A program made the position numbers and the translations under genes. Shown in pieces: positions 49,801 to 61,629 of a stretch of DNA of 64,000 nucleotides (within the stretch, counting starts at the first letter, position 1; each line of letters opens with the position of its first letter). The notes beneath the pieces were generated by a model. It had not been told where the DNA came from and ran no database searches. It saw nothing but the letters and a program-made list of their open reading frames with translations. The stretch is from Colius striatus (lineage: Eukaryota; Chordata; Aves; Coliiformes; Coliidae). The stretch covers positions 90,330,889-90,394,888 of the forward strand of contig NC_084759.1 in the NCBI RefSeq assembly GCF_028858725.1, read 5' to 3'.

Positions 49801-52800
49801 AATATGAAACCACTTGCCATATTTTCAGAACAGTTGACTTGCGAAACAGTATTGAAACAGTGTGTTTCCCACAAACAAAATGCTAGCAGTGATGAAAATG
49901 ACCGTATTTCTACAAGATGAAACTAAAATTAGTTGAAACCTTGTTGGAGACATTCTTAAGTATCAAAATCAAGTGGAATTAAATAAAATCAAAACCGATA
50001 TCTAATGATATGAAGTTATGAAGATGCAATACTTTTGTTTCTATGTTTAAAATGCAGAACACTTTACTGCAGTTTCTCCCAGCAATCATTAGATCCCACT
50101 GAATGGCTACACTTCTGGTGAAGATCATAGCAATGTCTTTGGACACTATTTTCTTGTGATAGTGCACATGACACAGTAGGAAATGTGCCTGGATTTGCAG
50201 CAAGAGTACTAAGTAAACCATACATGGTCTATATAGCATTGCATCAACCACAGATTAAAACTGTCAGTGAGTCAGGTTATTAAAAGAGGATGGAGACTTG
50301 TCATCCCAAATTCTGGGCTTGGATTATTTTTGGGCAAGCTGTACAGCTTGTAGCATCTTTCCCCCTTCTCTTGAAAAGGTGCTTTGAACTACAGAAATAT
50401 GTAAGAACATCAAGAGTGCTTTGAAACTTGCTCATGTTTAAGCATGTGGAGAGGGTGGCGTCAATTCAAAATCATTTCATGCCTTGGGGAACAATACCCA
50501 AGCTTATTTCAGTCTTTGCAGAGATAGAGAGGTCTTTCATGCGCTTCTGTCATGCAGACTGACTGAAATGATATTTGTGACCAGTGTACCATTTGTGTCC
50601 GTATGGACTGGGAAAATCAAAACCCGAGCAGCAAATTCGAATTGTGATGCATGTAGTTTTCAAGGCAGTGGGGGAGAGATGCCTACTGTTTCTGTCCATG
50701 TGTAACATTTCTAGAGAGAACTTGAAGAAACATCCAGAGCAGCAGCATGAGAGAGAGTTTTCAAGGATGCCTACCTGCATGTGCCAAAAAAGAAGTAAAC
50801 TAATTCTCATGACATTGTTTATGCCTTCCAAAACATTTCAGCCAGATACCCACATGATGGGGCTCTCGCATGGAAATGCAAACCGAAGGTTTGATTTCGG
50901 AACAACATCAAGGTTGGCTTCTACTTGAGAAATTTTGGGTCCTGTGAGGTGGTCTGCTCCTTCACTTCTCTTCCATGATGACAAATGGCTTTATATTTTA
51001 TGGCAGCAGTTTTGCACATCAACTGATATTTTCACGGAGGATTTACTTGAACAGCAAAGGGTTCATTGCACCATCTGAGCTCAAGCTCTGAGCTGAACGG
51101 CTGCTCTCAGAACTGTCCTTATCTCATTGTCTATGGGTGAGACATTCTTCAGTCCTATGAAAATACTGTCAAGCTAATAAGAGACTGTGCAGACTGAATT
51201 ATGTTTGCTATTTATAAACCTCATTGGTCTCTGCTGCAGCTCCTCAAACCTCACTGCTAGTTAATTGATGGCTATTGGAAAAGAAGTTTCATAAGAGAGT
51301 ACATCAGAGGCACCTCAACAGACTGGCAAATAGAAGAGTTTGCTTGTTTTCTGTGCAACGTACCAACTGCTTGGTTTTGCTGAGTATTCTAGTGTGTTCC
51401 CATGTGAATACATATTTTCATAATAGCTTACATAGTCACTGCTTATGTTGAAATTGCTGTCTTTGAGGTGTGGTGTCCATATAAGCACAAAAAGTACATC
51501 CAGCACATGCAGAAGTGCACTCTTTCCCATTCTCTTTCCCCATGACCGCTGAGTTCCTGTTATTCTGGGATCATGGTGAAGGTACCTAATGGTGACCCTG
51601 CTCTTTATGCCCTGTTGTTGGAGTCAGCCCACAGGAGCTGTACATCTTTGATGTAGTCAATGAGCAGCAGTGGAGGAATAAACAAATGTTACCAGTAGCT
51701 TTTCACATTTTTGTGAAAGCAGTAGTTTTGAGAAAATACTAAAATTTTTAGTCACTTTGCAAAATGAATAAAAGTTCAGGCCTATTTTGGACTTGATGAT
51801 GCTAAAGGTGTTTTCCAACCAAAATAATTCTATGACTCAGGCATTTATTGTGCTGTCTCATTGGGTCGCTGCTGCAAGTTTCAGCTGCTTGTGAAACAAC
51901 TTGCAAAATTATTAAAGACACTGGGAAAAATGGCATTATGGGCTGTCTGCAGCACTAGTTTTTTAATGAAAACCAGCATCCTCTGTGTGTGAAATAGTGT
52001 TCCAGCCATGTTGTACAAGACCAAATGATTAATAAACAGAAACATCTTTCTCCTTCTTTATGAGCTTCCTCAACCAAGACACCTCAAAGTGCAGCAGTAT
52101 TCCAGCTGAGGGAAGAAGAGTGCATAACACAATCACAGGCTGTACTCCTCTGTTTGTATACTCTGCTGTGATGATCAACATTCTTATGTGATAGTGCTGA
52201 CTTAAATTCAGCTTGTAAACCACGAGAGACCTGTCTGTTGTTCTCCATCTTGTATTGAGCAATTAATTAATCTTGTTAGCATTCAGTTGAATTCTGCTTT
52301 TTTTTTTCCAGGTGTATATTGGGTTTTTTTTAGGAAATTCTTGTCAAGTAATTACATCAGGCTGCTCTCCAGTCTTCAAATGGATAGGATTTTGATAAAA
52401 ACTGCTGATAGTAGCCTAGGTAAAATGTGGAAAAGCCCAGTGTAGCTATTGTAAAGCAAAGACATAACTGACATTTTGAAAATAAGCTTAAATTCTACTA
52501 TTTGATACATATTATTGTGGGTGTAGGAGGTAAATATGCAATGGTTTAATTTTAGAAATAAATGTAGTATTGAGTAATTTCCCATTTTCTTCTGAGATAA
52601 TGGTTTCAGATATTAGGGGATCAAATATGTCACTGCATACCTGCTATTTTCTTGATTTTTTTACAGTAAATGAATGTTTTAGTAATTTGGAAGGTTATCC
52701 AGTTTTACTGCAGCATCAAACAATCATCATTGCTGTAGTGTGTGTCATCATTTTTTTTCTCCCTTGTGCTTGCAGAGTAAAGCAGTAAAGTTTTTCACAA

Positions 52801-55800
52801 TCACTGCACAGACCATGGAGAGCTTTGTGAAGTCATTAAGTGAAGACATGAAACAGCAGGATTTGGATTCTGACGAAAATCAGTTTGTATTAGCTTTGGC
52901 AGGGATTGTAACAAGTAAGTTCATGTTGTCTCTCAGAATAGCATTCCACGTGTACTGGAAATTTCTGTATTGCTTATGTGCTACAGTAAATACAGCTTTT
53001 CAAAGTCAGACATTTAGTCAGTGTTGGTATCTTTGGTGACTTCATAGTCTTTAGTCTTTCAGAGTTCTAGCAGATTTTCTCATTGACACGTCTGTGAGGT
53101 ATTTTATGATCTGTGACATGGTTAAGGATTAGATGGGTCAAAGACATTGAGTTCTGAAATTCCCTAACATGTCTTTTCAACCTGGAGTAAAACGAGGACC
53201 GTTCTGCTAGTATGCTCTCCTTAGTTTGTAAATGTCAAGCGCTTTACTTTCTGAATCGCCAATAATGCCAACATCTTCAAGTTATGTGAATGGCAGATGA
53301 GGTGAGTAGATCAGCACCATCTGATGGCATGTGCTTAGCATTTTGAAGCCAATTGAAAATTTTGTGGCTGCCAGAGGGACCCCACCTTCTCTACCCTAAG
53401 TCCATAGTGCTAAGAGGATTAAAAGGTAACAAACCCAACTTCCATACTAAATGTTTGGTTTTAGGATCAGAAAATGAGTAGAAAGCCACAAATCTATCTT
53501 AGTATGGCTGCCCTTGGCTTGGAAGGCTGGGAGAAGTTGGTTTTGATATGTCATCTGTGTTTTTGTGAAACACTGCAGCTGTCAAAATGACACTAATGCA
53601 GGTGAAATAAAGGTCAGGTGAAAAGTCAGTGGGTATTTATACAAATATGTGAATCTTGCATTAATGGCTTTTTGAATGTGTGATTTTAGGTGTTATGGAG
53701 TCATTAAAGATTGTATTAATCAATATGTGATGCATTATGCCACTGAACCAAAGCAGAATGCAGTTCTTTCCAATTGCTTCATTGAAAAACAAAACAAGAA
53801 TAATGATTTTTAAAGGCTGGATGGAGGGAGATGGGGTGGAGTGCGGGGGTTATGCAATCAGAAGGGTGGAAAGAAATCTTGCTTCACTGAAGCTAATAGA
53901 AATTTTGCCAGTGAATTTGGTATTATGAAGATTTGTCTTTTTTTTCTCTGTTATTTGGGAAAGGAGATTGCCAAAATTCAATTATGATGAAGGCTACAGT
54001 CATGTGAATAACACAGAAGGTACCAATTTAATGATCCTAGTTATGTTGTAAAGCAGTGTTACACTGGAAAGCGGTATTAAAAGAGTACTGAGGAGGTCAT
54101 GAAGTGCCAAATGGTTAGAAGTTAGAAAACATCACAACAGAAGTTCTCAGTGCAGTCTTAACACAACCCAGTGTGCACAAACTTTGCAACAACAGTCCTT
54201 AATTACGTGCTGTGTCCATAGTAGCTCTGCTTAATTCCAAGGTTAAAGAAGGCATCATGATGTATGTGCAGAGGAGAGGCTGTAGGAGAGTGGAAGAATG
54301 GTATCGTGCAGCAGATCCTCAAACTTGCCCTGGACAGGAGGCCAGGAGGACAGGTTCTGTCACTAGTTAGACATCTCACGCTGCACACATTTGGAAGAGG
54401 CTTGGCCAGGTGCACAGGACAAAGAAGCTCGGGTTGCTGGAAGATACCTCTTGCACATAAGGATGTTCTAAAGTATGGGGCAAATGTAAGGGAAAGTACT
54501 GAAAGGAATTCTGCTTTGGAGCAGTAGTCTTTGGAAATATTTTTGCTTTTTAGTTTGTGCATGAATATTACAGCACTTGCAGAGAGGTAGGAAAAGAGCT
54601 TTTGAATACATGTCCACAAAAGTTTTGGTTGTGCAATGTGCCAGGTATATTGAACAATTATAAAACAACCTGCAATCCTGTTTCTGTAAAGTGGAACCTA
54701 TAATGGTCAGTTCTACTTCAGTTCCACTTATTTGTGTGTGAATCTAACCTTTTGTTTCATAATTCACTGTGTTACTGTTAGGATACTGGCCACTCTGAAT
54801 AAATATTTTAATTACCAAAGTAGAATTATGAAGACATTTCACCGGTATAATTTGCTGCTTTAGTGCTTGCTATATAGATGAATGTAGTTTGAAGTTTATA
54901 TCCATGCCAAAGTTCATTCTTCACAACTAACTTATCTTTTTAGTGGTCCTAATAATTAGCATAGACTTCTGTTTTAACATGACTTTTATGGTGGTGTTTT
55001 TGTGTTCTCTCACAGATGTGGCTGCACTGGCATGTGGCCGTGAGTTCTTGGTTAGCTCAAGTCGTGAATTACTGGACACAATGATGCGCCTCCTGGGAGA
55101 CATGAAGCCAGGACTCTTTACCAAATTTAAAGTGTATGACGACTTATTTTTACTTTCAAATTAAATGCATTATCTTGCAGTGTTGGTCACACTGATGACA
55201 GTAGTTTGTCCACTGTCCAGTTATTTCCATTCCTGGAGAGGAAACATCATTTTTGGAAACTGTTTCCACAGAAGCATTCCTTACAGATATACCAGACTTG
55301 GCTGCAAGGCTAGCTATAGGCAGATTTTGTCTCTCTTCAGAAGTCTCTTAAGCACCATAATATTGCAGAGAAGAGCAGGGATGCATTCATCTACCATAGG
55401 AGAGGCTTGTGAATTGAGGGTCAGAAAAGGAAGATAAGAGCTTTAAAACGGAAAAGATGTGGGAAATATGGATTCATATTTATTCCTTTTCAATATGAAG
55501 ACTGTAAAACGCTACTTTTGCTTAGTGAGGAATATCTGCTGAGAAGACAAATTAAATTTGTTTGTACTGCTTAGTAGCCAGAAACACTTTATAAAAGGCA
55601 ATGCCTATAAAGGGACCTTGTGATGATTCAGTGTTGTAAAGAAAAGGCTGTGTTACACAGTTCAGATGCTGGAGAAGCTGTACTTTCCAGCTGATGGGGA
55701 GATTAAATAAAATATTGTCTTTGCCTTTTTCTCAGAGCTGTTACAAGCTGAGACTATATGGCCTTGACAGAGCAAATTACTGTGGATTAACGGGTACTTG

Positions 55801-58800
55801 CTTATTGACTAAGCTGTGGGCACTTGTCCCATACACCTGGTTATTTTGCTCATGAAGATGGCTTAAACCAGTGTTGTGGGGTTCTTTTCAATACATGTAA
55901 CACCCCCTAAGAAGTCATACCAAAGCCAACTGTCACAGCTCAGCTGACAAACAGCAACCCCATCAACCACAGTAACTTGACTGCATCCATGCACGCATTA
56001 AGGCAGGTTGTACGTGATAGACATGAAAGCAGGCTCACTCTTAACTTTGGATAGGTTTTATCTTGCGTAACCTCAGCTATCAGAAAGCTAGAGGTCACGT
56101 ATCTGCTAACTGTCTGGGCTCCTTCCCACAGTCAGTGGAAGGAGATGTTGCTGTCAGATGATTGTTTGCTCAGCCTGTGTTAGGGGGAGCAAGCTACTTG
56201 CCCTTTCCGGTTGGGTAGTGAGGGGAAAGCTGAATAGAGTGTGCTGCAGGTAGTGGTTAGATACTTTAATGTCAGTCCTTTGCCTAGTTTCTCAAGTGTT
56301 GGGTTTGAATGTTAGCACTTAAAGTTAACACTTGCAACAGTGGCTGGGTTGGTTGTGGCGTTACAAAACAAACAAACAAATCAACTAAAACATTTGTATG
56401 AGAATCTCAAGAAAGAAAAGGTAATTTGTGCCTTTATATATAAGAAAAAGACCTCTAACCCAAAAAGAGGACTTAAACTGTTTCAAAATCCGGACAGAAA
56501 AAAAAATAGCGAGAGAGGACTTTATTTTGAAAAGTGGAGGGAGAGGATAGTGTTCCTAAACATACACACGCTGTGAATTTCAAGCAAATGACTTCAGAGA
56601 AATTATTTTTGATCACTTCAGATAGTATTAAAGTAGTGGGACAATGTAATTGAATTTGAGGGCTTTCCTTTTGAATTGATGCTTTGAGTGTTTTTTTAAT
56701 TATATTTCAAAGTCTGCCAGCTTTGTAGAAGAATTACATGTAGTGATGGAAACTTGGCTGCTGTACAGCAATACTGATAAAATATACATAAAACAATCCC
56801 ATGAAATGGCTAGGAATTCAACAGGGGTCAGCCTCTTAGGCTGACAAATTGAGCAAAGCTTAAAAAGAGGTTGCATAAGGTATGAGATGAGTGAAAAACG
56901 TTAAGCATATGTTACAACAGATTGAATTTAGGGCCATGTTTTCTGATGTTCCACAGAGCCAACATTTTTTTTTTCTTACTCTGAACTTGCCATTTAATCC
57001 AACAAATTGCTGCCTTTAGAAGAAATGCCAGAAAGGGTATTTTTTTCATGGCTTTGTCATGGAAAGAGCGATCCTAATTTGCTCAAATGTTTTAGTGCAA
57101 AATGTTTACCCTGTGTTTATCTTTCATGTCAGTGGTCAGGTTTTTTTTTTGTCTACAAGCTCCGTAAGTTTATTACTGTTCAGTTCTTAAAACCTATTGT
57201 TAACACTAGATCTCTTTCATGTCCATTTTGGGGATCTTACACTCAGCCCAGCAAAGAAGGGGTTGGAAGTTGCTCAGTTTGTTTTTAAATTGTTCTCTGC
57301 ATATAAGGTTTTTTAGTTGCTTGTTCAACTTAAGTAATCAACGTTTTCATAAGCAAATGTGTCAGAAGAATTCCCTTTTCACCCTACTGTAAGGAATATA
57401 AAGTAGTACAAAATGAAAGATAATTGTCAGATAAGGATATGATAATTAAGATAAATTGAAGTGAAATATCAAACTTGCGTATAGGTGGACTCTGAAGTCA
57501 TAAATAACATTTATGCACACACTCATACACATAGGCAGACACATTTTTAAAACTGTATCTCATATAAGAAATTACAGGGAAAAGCTGTCACATATTCTAG
57601 CACTGCTATAATATGCACTGTAGACTGTGACTATGTAATAAATGTATCCAAGGCAGCTCCATGACTACTGGGACTGACATCTCGTGAGTGCCTTTGCCTT
57701 TCTGAAATAGCAGTGGTGTGAAAGACTTTAGGTTTTCTTCTCGTTGGTATAGGGTTTGTTCAGCATTTCTGATTCTTAGGCAGTCAATAAATATTTACAC
57801 AACTGTTCATAACTATAATTAAATTGCTAGGAATCTTCAACTTTGCTTTTGTAGCAGTTGAAAGTAGTAAAAATATGTACTTTAGTGCATATTAGTACTT
57901 TTTATGTACCGATCTCATGTATTAAGTGGACAAGCAGAGTCTTTAGCCTTGTTTTTAATTCTAGATTTTAAAGTCATTGATAGATATAGTAGTACAAGAT
58001 GCTAAATAAATTTGACTTGCCTAAATGGGAAGACTGTGAAGTGCATAATTAAAGCCCTCCACGTTAAAAAAAAAAACAAAACACCGGTATTATCCAGTAA
58101 TCGTGTATGTCAGATTTACCTCAATAAGCACTGTTTCAATAATAATTGGATCTGCAACTACTAGAGGTGAAGATGGAACAAAGGGTCTGTAAATGCTTCT
58201 ATGTTGTGCTTAATTAGTAATATTATGTGTTTAATTAGTAATAATATGCTACTACATTGGCTTGTGGGATGGTTTATGTCTTCTTCTGACACCCCAAAAT
58301 CCCAGTACTTCCCTGGATCTGTACCACCAGTTCCTTTTTGTCTCCATAAAGCAAACAAGTGAAGTAAAAATACAAGCACAGCAGTATCTTTTTACGACAC
58401 TATTTCTAACTGTGGGTGTCAAACAGATTAAGGATGAAAGACATTGTCAAGAAATGTTAACACTTTCCTTTATAAGATACTGCTCTATTGATCATTTTCA
58501 TTATGGATGATTATAGATACTTTTGACTGTCCTCCTTTGTCAGGGCTTGAGTTCTGGAAGCCAAGTAAGAGCTACAGAGGCTGTGTGAAAAGAAGTGTGA
58601 GGGCTTCACAGGCTGCAGTATCAGTTCTACAGCACCCTTCACTGCTTGTCAGTGCCCACTAGTGCAGTAGATTATTAAATCTACTATGTCTTCTTCCTAC
58701 TGCTGAAGAGCCCAGATGATCAAACTCTAAGTGGTGCAGCACATAACACCTCTTCCAACTCCCTGCACTGGGTTGCTTTTTTTCCTTGCTTTCTGAAGGT

Positions 58801-61629
58801 ATTCATGGAGAGCATCTGAAAGTCTGCTGGTGGCATTGTGGCTTAAGCCATGAGAACTTGTTTGAGAATAGGATGTGAGGTGTGAAGTCCATTTGGAATC
58901 ACATTATTTGTCGTTGCTTTGGAAATGGTGGCAGCGCAGTGACACGCAGGTTTATTGCGGTCCTGTGAGATAGCAGCTGCCAAGCTGGCTCCAGAAAGGA
59001 GAACGCTCCAGCCCGTTCCTGTTTCTCTATCGTTGTTTTGTATGCAACCTGGCGCCTGGCTCTGAGTGAGTATGACAATGTGTTCCATAAATGTTACAGG
59101 AGCCCTCCTCCTTCCCTTTTCATTGTCCAGAATTGCCTGTTTTCATCTTTGAATAGAAATAAAATAAAAAGTAATAGCATCCATCATAGCACACCATAAA
59201 GTGCACTAACACTCTGTCGTCCCCCCCTCCACTACTCCATAGCTGTAAAGATGATCTGCATAAAGGGCAGGGCTGGAGGACATTGCTAGGAGGGTGAAAG
59301 AAATTGTAAGACAACTTCTGGCTTCAGCATATGGCTTTTTCTTCAGGCTGTGTTTTAGAGGCCTCTTGGCTTGAAGTTCATACTACAGCTGTGATCTGAT
59401 TCTCAAAGAGCATTAGTTTGGCCTGCTTAGTGTCAGTGGGGATTTTTTTTTTCTGGATGCTTTCTGATTTTGAGTATCAGGTCCTACGGGAAGTTAGAGG
59501 GAAATTGAAATAATTTGCATTAAGCTCACTGAGACTCTGCTTAGCAGAAAAAGAAGGTTTTAGCTACAAAAACCATAAAGAACTTGTATCAGCAATGGAG
59601 AAGATGATGTAACATCACCATCAAATGTTTGAAGGTACAGCTTAATTCAGTGGAAACTGCAGGAGAAGATTTAATCTCAGCAAAATGCTGTGCATCAAGT
59701 ATTAGCAGTTGTCCTGGATGGCTTTGGAAAGGGAGATTTATTTTGAGCCCCAAGTTACCATATTTGCCTGACAGTCAAAAGTAGCTTAAAAGCACCCAGG
59801 TGCTTTACCTGCGTGAAGACGCAGAGCTGCCATTTCTGCATGCAGCTTCCTGTGCCTTGCAGCATTACCTTAGCTCTGTCATGGCTAAGGTTGAGAGGTA
59901 AGTGTAGTCAAACCCCCTCTCCCTGATGGATATCATGTTTGCAGTGTGAGTGCTGTGGGAAAAGCTGGTGGGATCAGCAGGCTAGAACAGTCCTTTAAAA
60001 TTCAGAGCCTCTCCAGCCTACCTGGTTTTCTTTCTGTAGAATAGTTGAAACTTCAGTTTAATTTATAACTTGCCTTGTATGCAGCCTCAAAATGACTAAT
60101 GAACTTCCTGTTAACTAATGACACTTTTGGTTTCAGTTTGTCAGAGATGTTGGCTTAGTTTTTTTCAATGATAAATAACCTGGAGGTGTTTAAGAGATGG
60201 ATGGATGTTACACTCAGGAAAGTGGCCTAGTGGTCATTAGGGCTGGGACAAATGCGCATCTTAATGTCTCTTATAGCTGAAATGATTCTATGAGGAAATG
60301 TTTTCTAGCCTGCCAGGCCATAGACCCTTCTCTGTTACCCAGAAGACTGGTTATGGGTTCTGTTCACCTTCATCATCAATGACCATAATAAAAGACTAAA
60401 AAAAAATCACCTTCTCTGGGAAAAAAAGCATGGCTTTTAGTGTGCCTGAATGTTGTTTGGAAACAGTTTTGAAGAGGTGCAGGTGAGAGTACCATTTGGC
60501 CTATGTTATCCTGGTGCTAATCTATGTGAAGACAAGAGCACAGTTTACAGCCAAATTGAATTCCATTGTTATTGACTTTCGAAAAAAATGTCTTTTCACT
60601 TGCACATTGACCATAATCTATCTGGATTTATGAAGGCAGAGTAAATAAGAAAGTCCATGGTGACATTTTAGGAGACATGCAGTTGTTTTTGCAGCAGGGT
60701 CTCGCTCGATGGCCCAGATTGTATGGCCCTTCCTCACTGTGATGGGCTGGAGAGCAGGCAGAGCAAGAAAGCTCTCTGCCATGCAACCAGAGCAGAAGAG
60801 ACGAGTCTAGCTAAGGAGGGAATGCTGGGACTACTAGTACCTTCCTTTTCACTCCCTTAGGCCTGTCCCCATCCTCCTAATGCTTCTGTAGGCATAGTAA
60901 CTTCCCCTGACATCGGAGAGAAACTACACTAGTGCTTACTGCACACTGGCTATATGTTGCATCCGTTCCCATTGGCAAAAGGAACAGGAGGATGCTTGGA
61001 AGAGGATGACATAAGCAGCGTGTCTGTGGAGTCAGTGTACAGAAAGATGGGTGTTGCACAACTTGATGGAGCAAGGACTTCCTTTGATGTTGTTCTACTT
61101 AGTCTACAGTCTTGCTTTCCTAGTGGCCCTTTTATTTGTCAGGGCAAGCAGCTTGTTTGAGATGATCACCTGCCCAGTTGGGTCTGTCAGTATGAAAACT
61201 GTTGTGTAGGTTGTGTGCTCACACAAGGCCAAGTCCTGGTTTCACGCATTCCATGCAACAAATCTTTCAGAGCCTGATGAGACTTACTCTTGCATGAGAT
61301 ATTTGTCCACATGTTTCAAGTACATAATGTAACAGTAGAGACAAGATTTTGCACAACATTGCTTGTATATGATTTGAGATTTGTCTCCTGCCAAAATAGA
61401 AATGATTAAAGTTGGCTTCTCTGTCAGTACATGCTTGATATAAAAAGATGCCAAAACATGCCAAAAAAAAAAAAAAGTACCTAGTATCTGGTTTACTACT
61501 TTTTTTTTTTTTTCCCCAATTCTAGGCTAATGCTAATGTCACTTTACAATGTGAGTATCAACTTGAAAGGCTTGAAGTACATCAGTGGAAGTCCAGGTTT
61601 TATCCCTTTGCTTTGGTGGCTATTGGATG
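37517..61629 (+). CDS. HSF2BP: HSF2BP (MEILB2), heat shock factor 2 binding protein: partial, seven coding exons, 3' end outside the window
   Basis: Join 37517-37552 (tentative), 39878-40028, 44645-44748, 48875-49024, 52776-52914, 55016-55133, 61526-61629. All phases agree and give about 267 residues; the family is about 334, so roughly 68 C-terminal residues are beyond 64000. The N-terminal helical/coiled-coil part (EEFVKIRRRDLERLTTEVMQ; EKKEEEIEQLKMDCGHFRAR) is followed by an armadillo-like region (FVLALAGIVTNVAALACGRE; LMLMSLYNVSINLKGLKYIS). Known role: testis- and germline-enriched partner of HSF2 and BRCA2 that, with BRME1, loads RAD51/DMC1 onto meiotic breaks. The conserved TEMGAAVCTLLWGVSS block makes the identification secure. 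It is divergent to RRP1B, as in human. Confidence 0.93.
39878..40028 (+). CDS. HSF2BP: HSF2BP coding exon 2
   Basis: Encodes TKEEFVKIRRRDLERLTTEV then MQLRDFLPRIINGDILGTFQ, very close to human TKEEFVKVRKKDLERLTTEVMQIRDFLPRILNG. Acceptor AATTTCAG|AAGACT after a T/G-rich tract; donor AATCAA|GTGAGT, phase 1. Confidence 0.95.
43985..44036. repeat. Short imperfect tandem repeat in HSF2BP intron 2
   Basis: Two copies of a TTCCATGATCAGAGATCAT-like unit in a row, followed by AATTTCCAATTGATAAGAG. Looks like a local slippage duplication. Confidence 0.6.
44645..44748 (+). CDS. HSF2BP: HSF2BP coding exon 3 (coiled-coil segment)
   Basis: Encodes MEKKEEEIEQLKMDCGHFRA then RLETAQADCMREKK, matching human LERKEQELEQLKMDCEHFKARLETVQADNIREKK; heptad-like Glu/Leu/Lys pattern. 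The upstream split codon gives Asn. Acceptor GCCACAG|ACATGG, donor AAGAAG|GTATAT, phase 0. Confidence 0.95.
44876..44940 (+). mobile_element. CR1 LINE 3'-end remnant in HSF2BP intron 3
   Basis: Very short: TTTGGACTAGAGGTGATATC followed by AAAGGTCCCTTCCAACG and CCATTCTATGATT. Sense strand plus, same orientation as the host gene. Confidence 0.85.
48875..49024 (+). CDS. HSF2BP: HSF2BP coding exon 4
   Basis: Exactly 50 codons, phase 0 at both ends: EKLHLRQQLNEAKQQLLQQA then EYCTEMGAAVCTLLWGVSSN and EEAVKTILGG. This is the most conserved block of the protein, at the junction between the coiled coil and the armadillo-like domain. Acceptor TTTCAG|GAGAAA, donor GGAGGA|GTAAGT. Confidence 0.96.
51786..51837 (+). 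mobile_element. Old CR1 LINE 3'-end remnant in HSF2BP intron 4
   Basis: A diverged tail: TTGGACTTGATGATGCTAAA, then TTTTCCAACC and ATTCTATGACT. More decayed than the copies in RRP1B, hence an older insertion. Confidence 0.7.
52776..52914 (+). CDS. HSF2BP: HSF2BP coding exon 5
   Basis: Encodes KAVKFFTITAQTMESFVKSL then SEDMKQQDLDSDENQFVLAL and AGIVT; human has KALKFFSITGQTMESFVKSLDGDVQELDSDESQFVFALAGIVT. The bird version carries a slightly different linker (SEDMKQQ). Acceptor CTTGCAG|AGTAAA, donor AACAA|GTAAGT, phase 1. Confidence 0.95.
55016..55133 (+). CDS. HSF2BP: HSF2BP coding exon 6
   Basis: Encodes VAALACGREFLVSSSRELLD then TMMRLLGDMKPGLFTKFK and two bases of a Val codon. Human: VAAIACGREFLVNSSRVLLDTILQLLGDLKPGQCTKLKV. 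The acceptor is TCTCACAG|ATGTGG. The donor must be AAAGT|GTATGA to join exon 7 in frame; the overlapping AAA|GTGTAT two bases earlier would shift the frame. Confidence 0.93.
58211..58250. repeat. 20-bp tandem duplication in HSF2BP intron 6
   Basis: TAATTAGTAATATTATGTGT followed by TTAATTAGTAATAATATGCT: two adjacent AT-rich near-copies. Confidence 0.65.
60176..60293 (+). mobile_element. Diverged CR1 LINE 3' fragment in HSF2BP intron 6
   Basis: Contains CTGGAGGTGTTTAAGAGATG, GTGGCCTAGTGGTCATTAG and an ATGATTCTATGAG end, the pattern of an older CR1 subfamily. Sense strand plus. Confidence 0.7.
61526..61629 (+). CDS. HSF2BP: HSF2BP coding exon 7 (last exon in the window)
   Basis: Encodes LMLMSLYNVSINLKGLKYIS then GSPGFIPLLWWLLD, matching human LMLMSLYNVSINLKGLKYISESPGFIPLLWWLL. 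Acceptor AATTCTAG|GCTAAT after a T14 tract; donor GGATG|GTAAGT, phase 1. The following exon, expected to begin with PDAEVCLHVL-like residues, is not found before 64000. Confidence 0.95.

Larger units (their letters stand above)
44749..55015 (+). other. HSF2BP introns 3-5
   Basis: Introns 44749-48874, 49025-52775 and 52915-55015. Two small CR1 remnants; otherwise nothing recognised. Confidence 0.65.
55134..61525 (+). other. HSF2BP intron 6
   Basis: A 6.4-kb intron with one old CR1 fragment, a 20-bp tandem duplication and, just before exon 7, an A14 tract (61463-61476) and a T14 tract (61500-61513). Confidence 0.7.
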
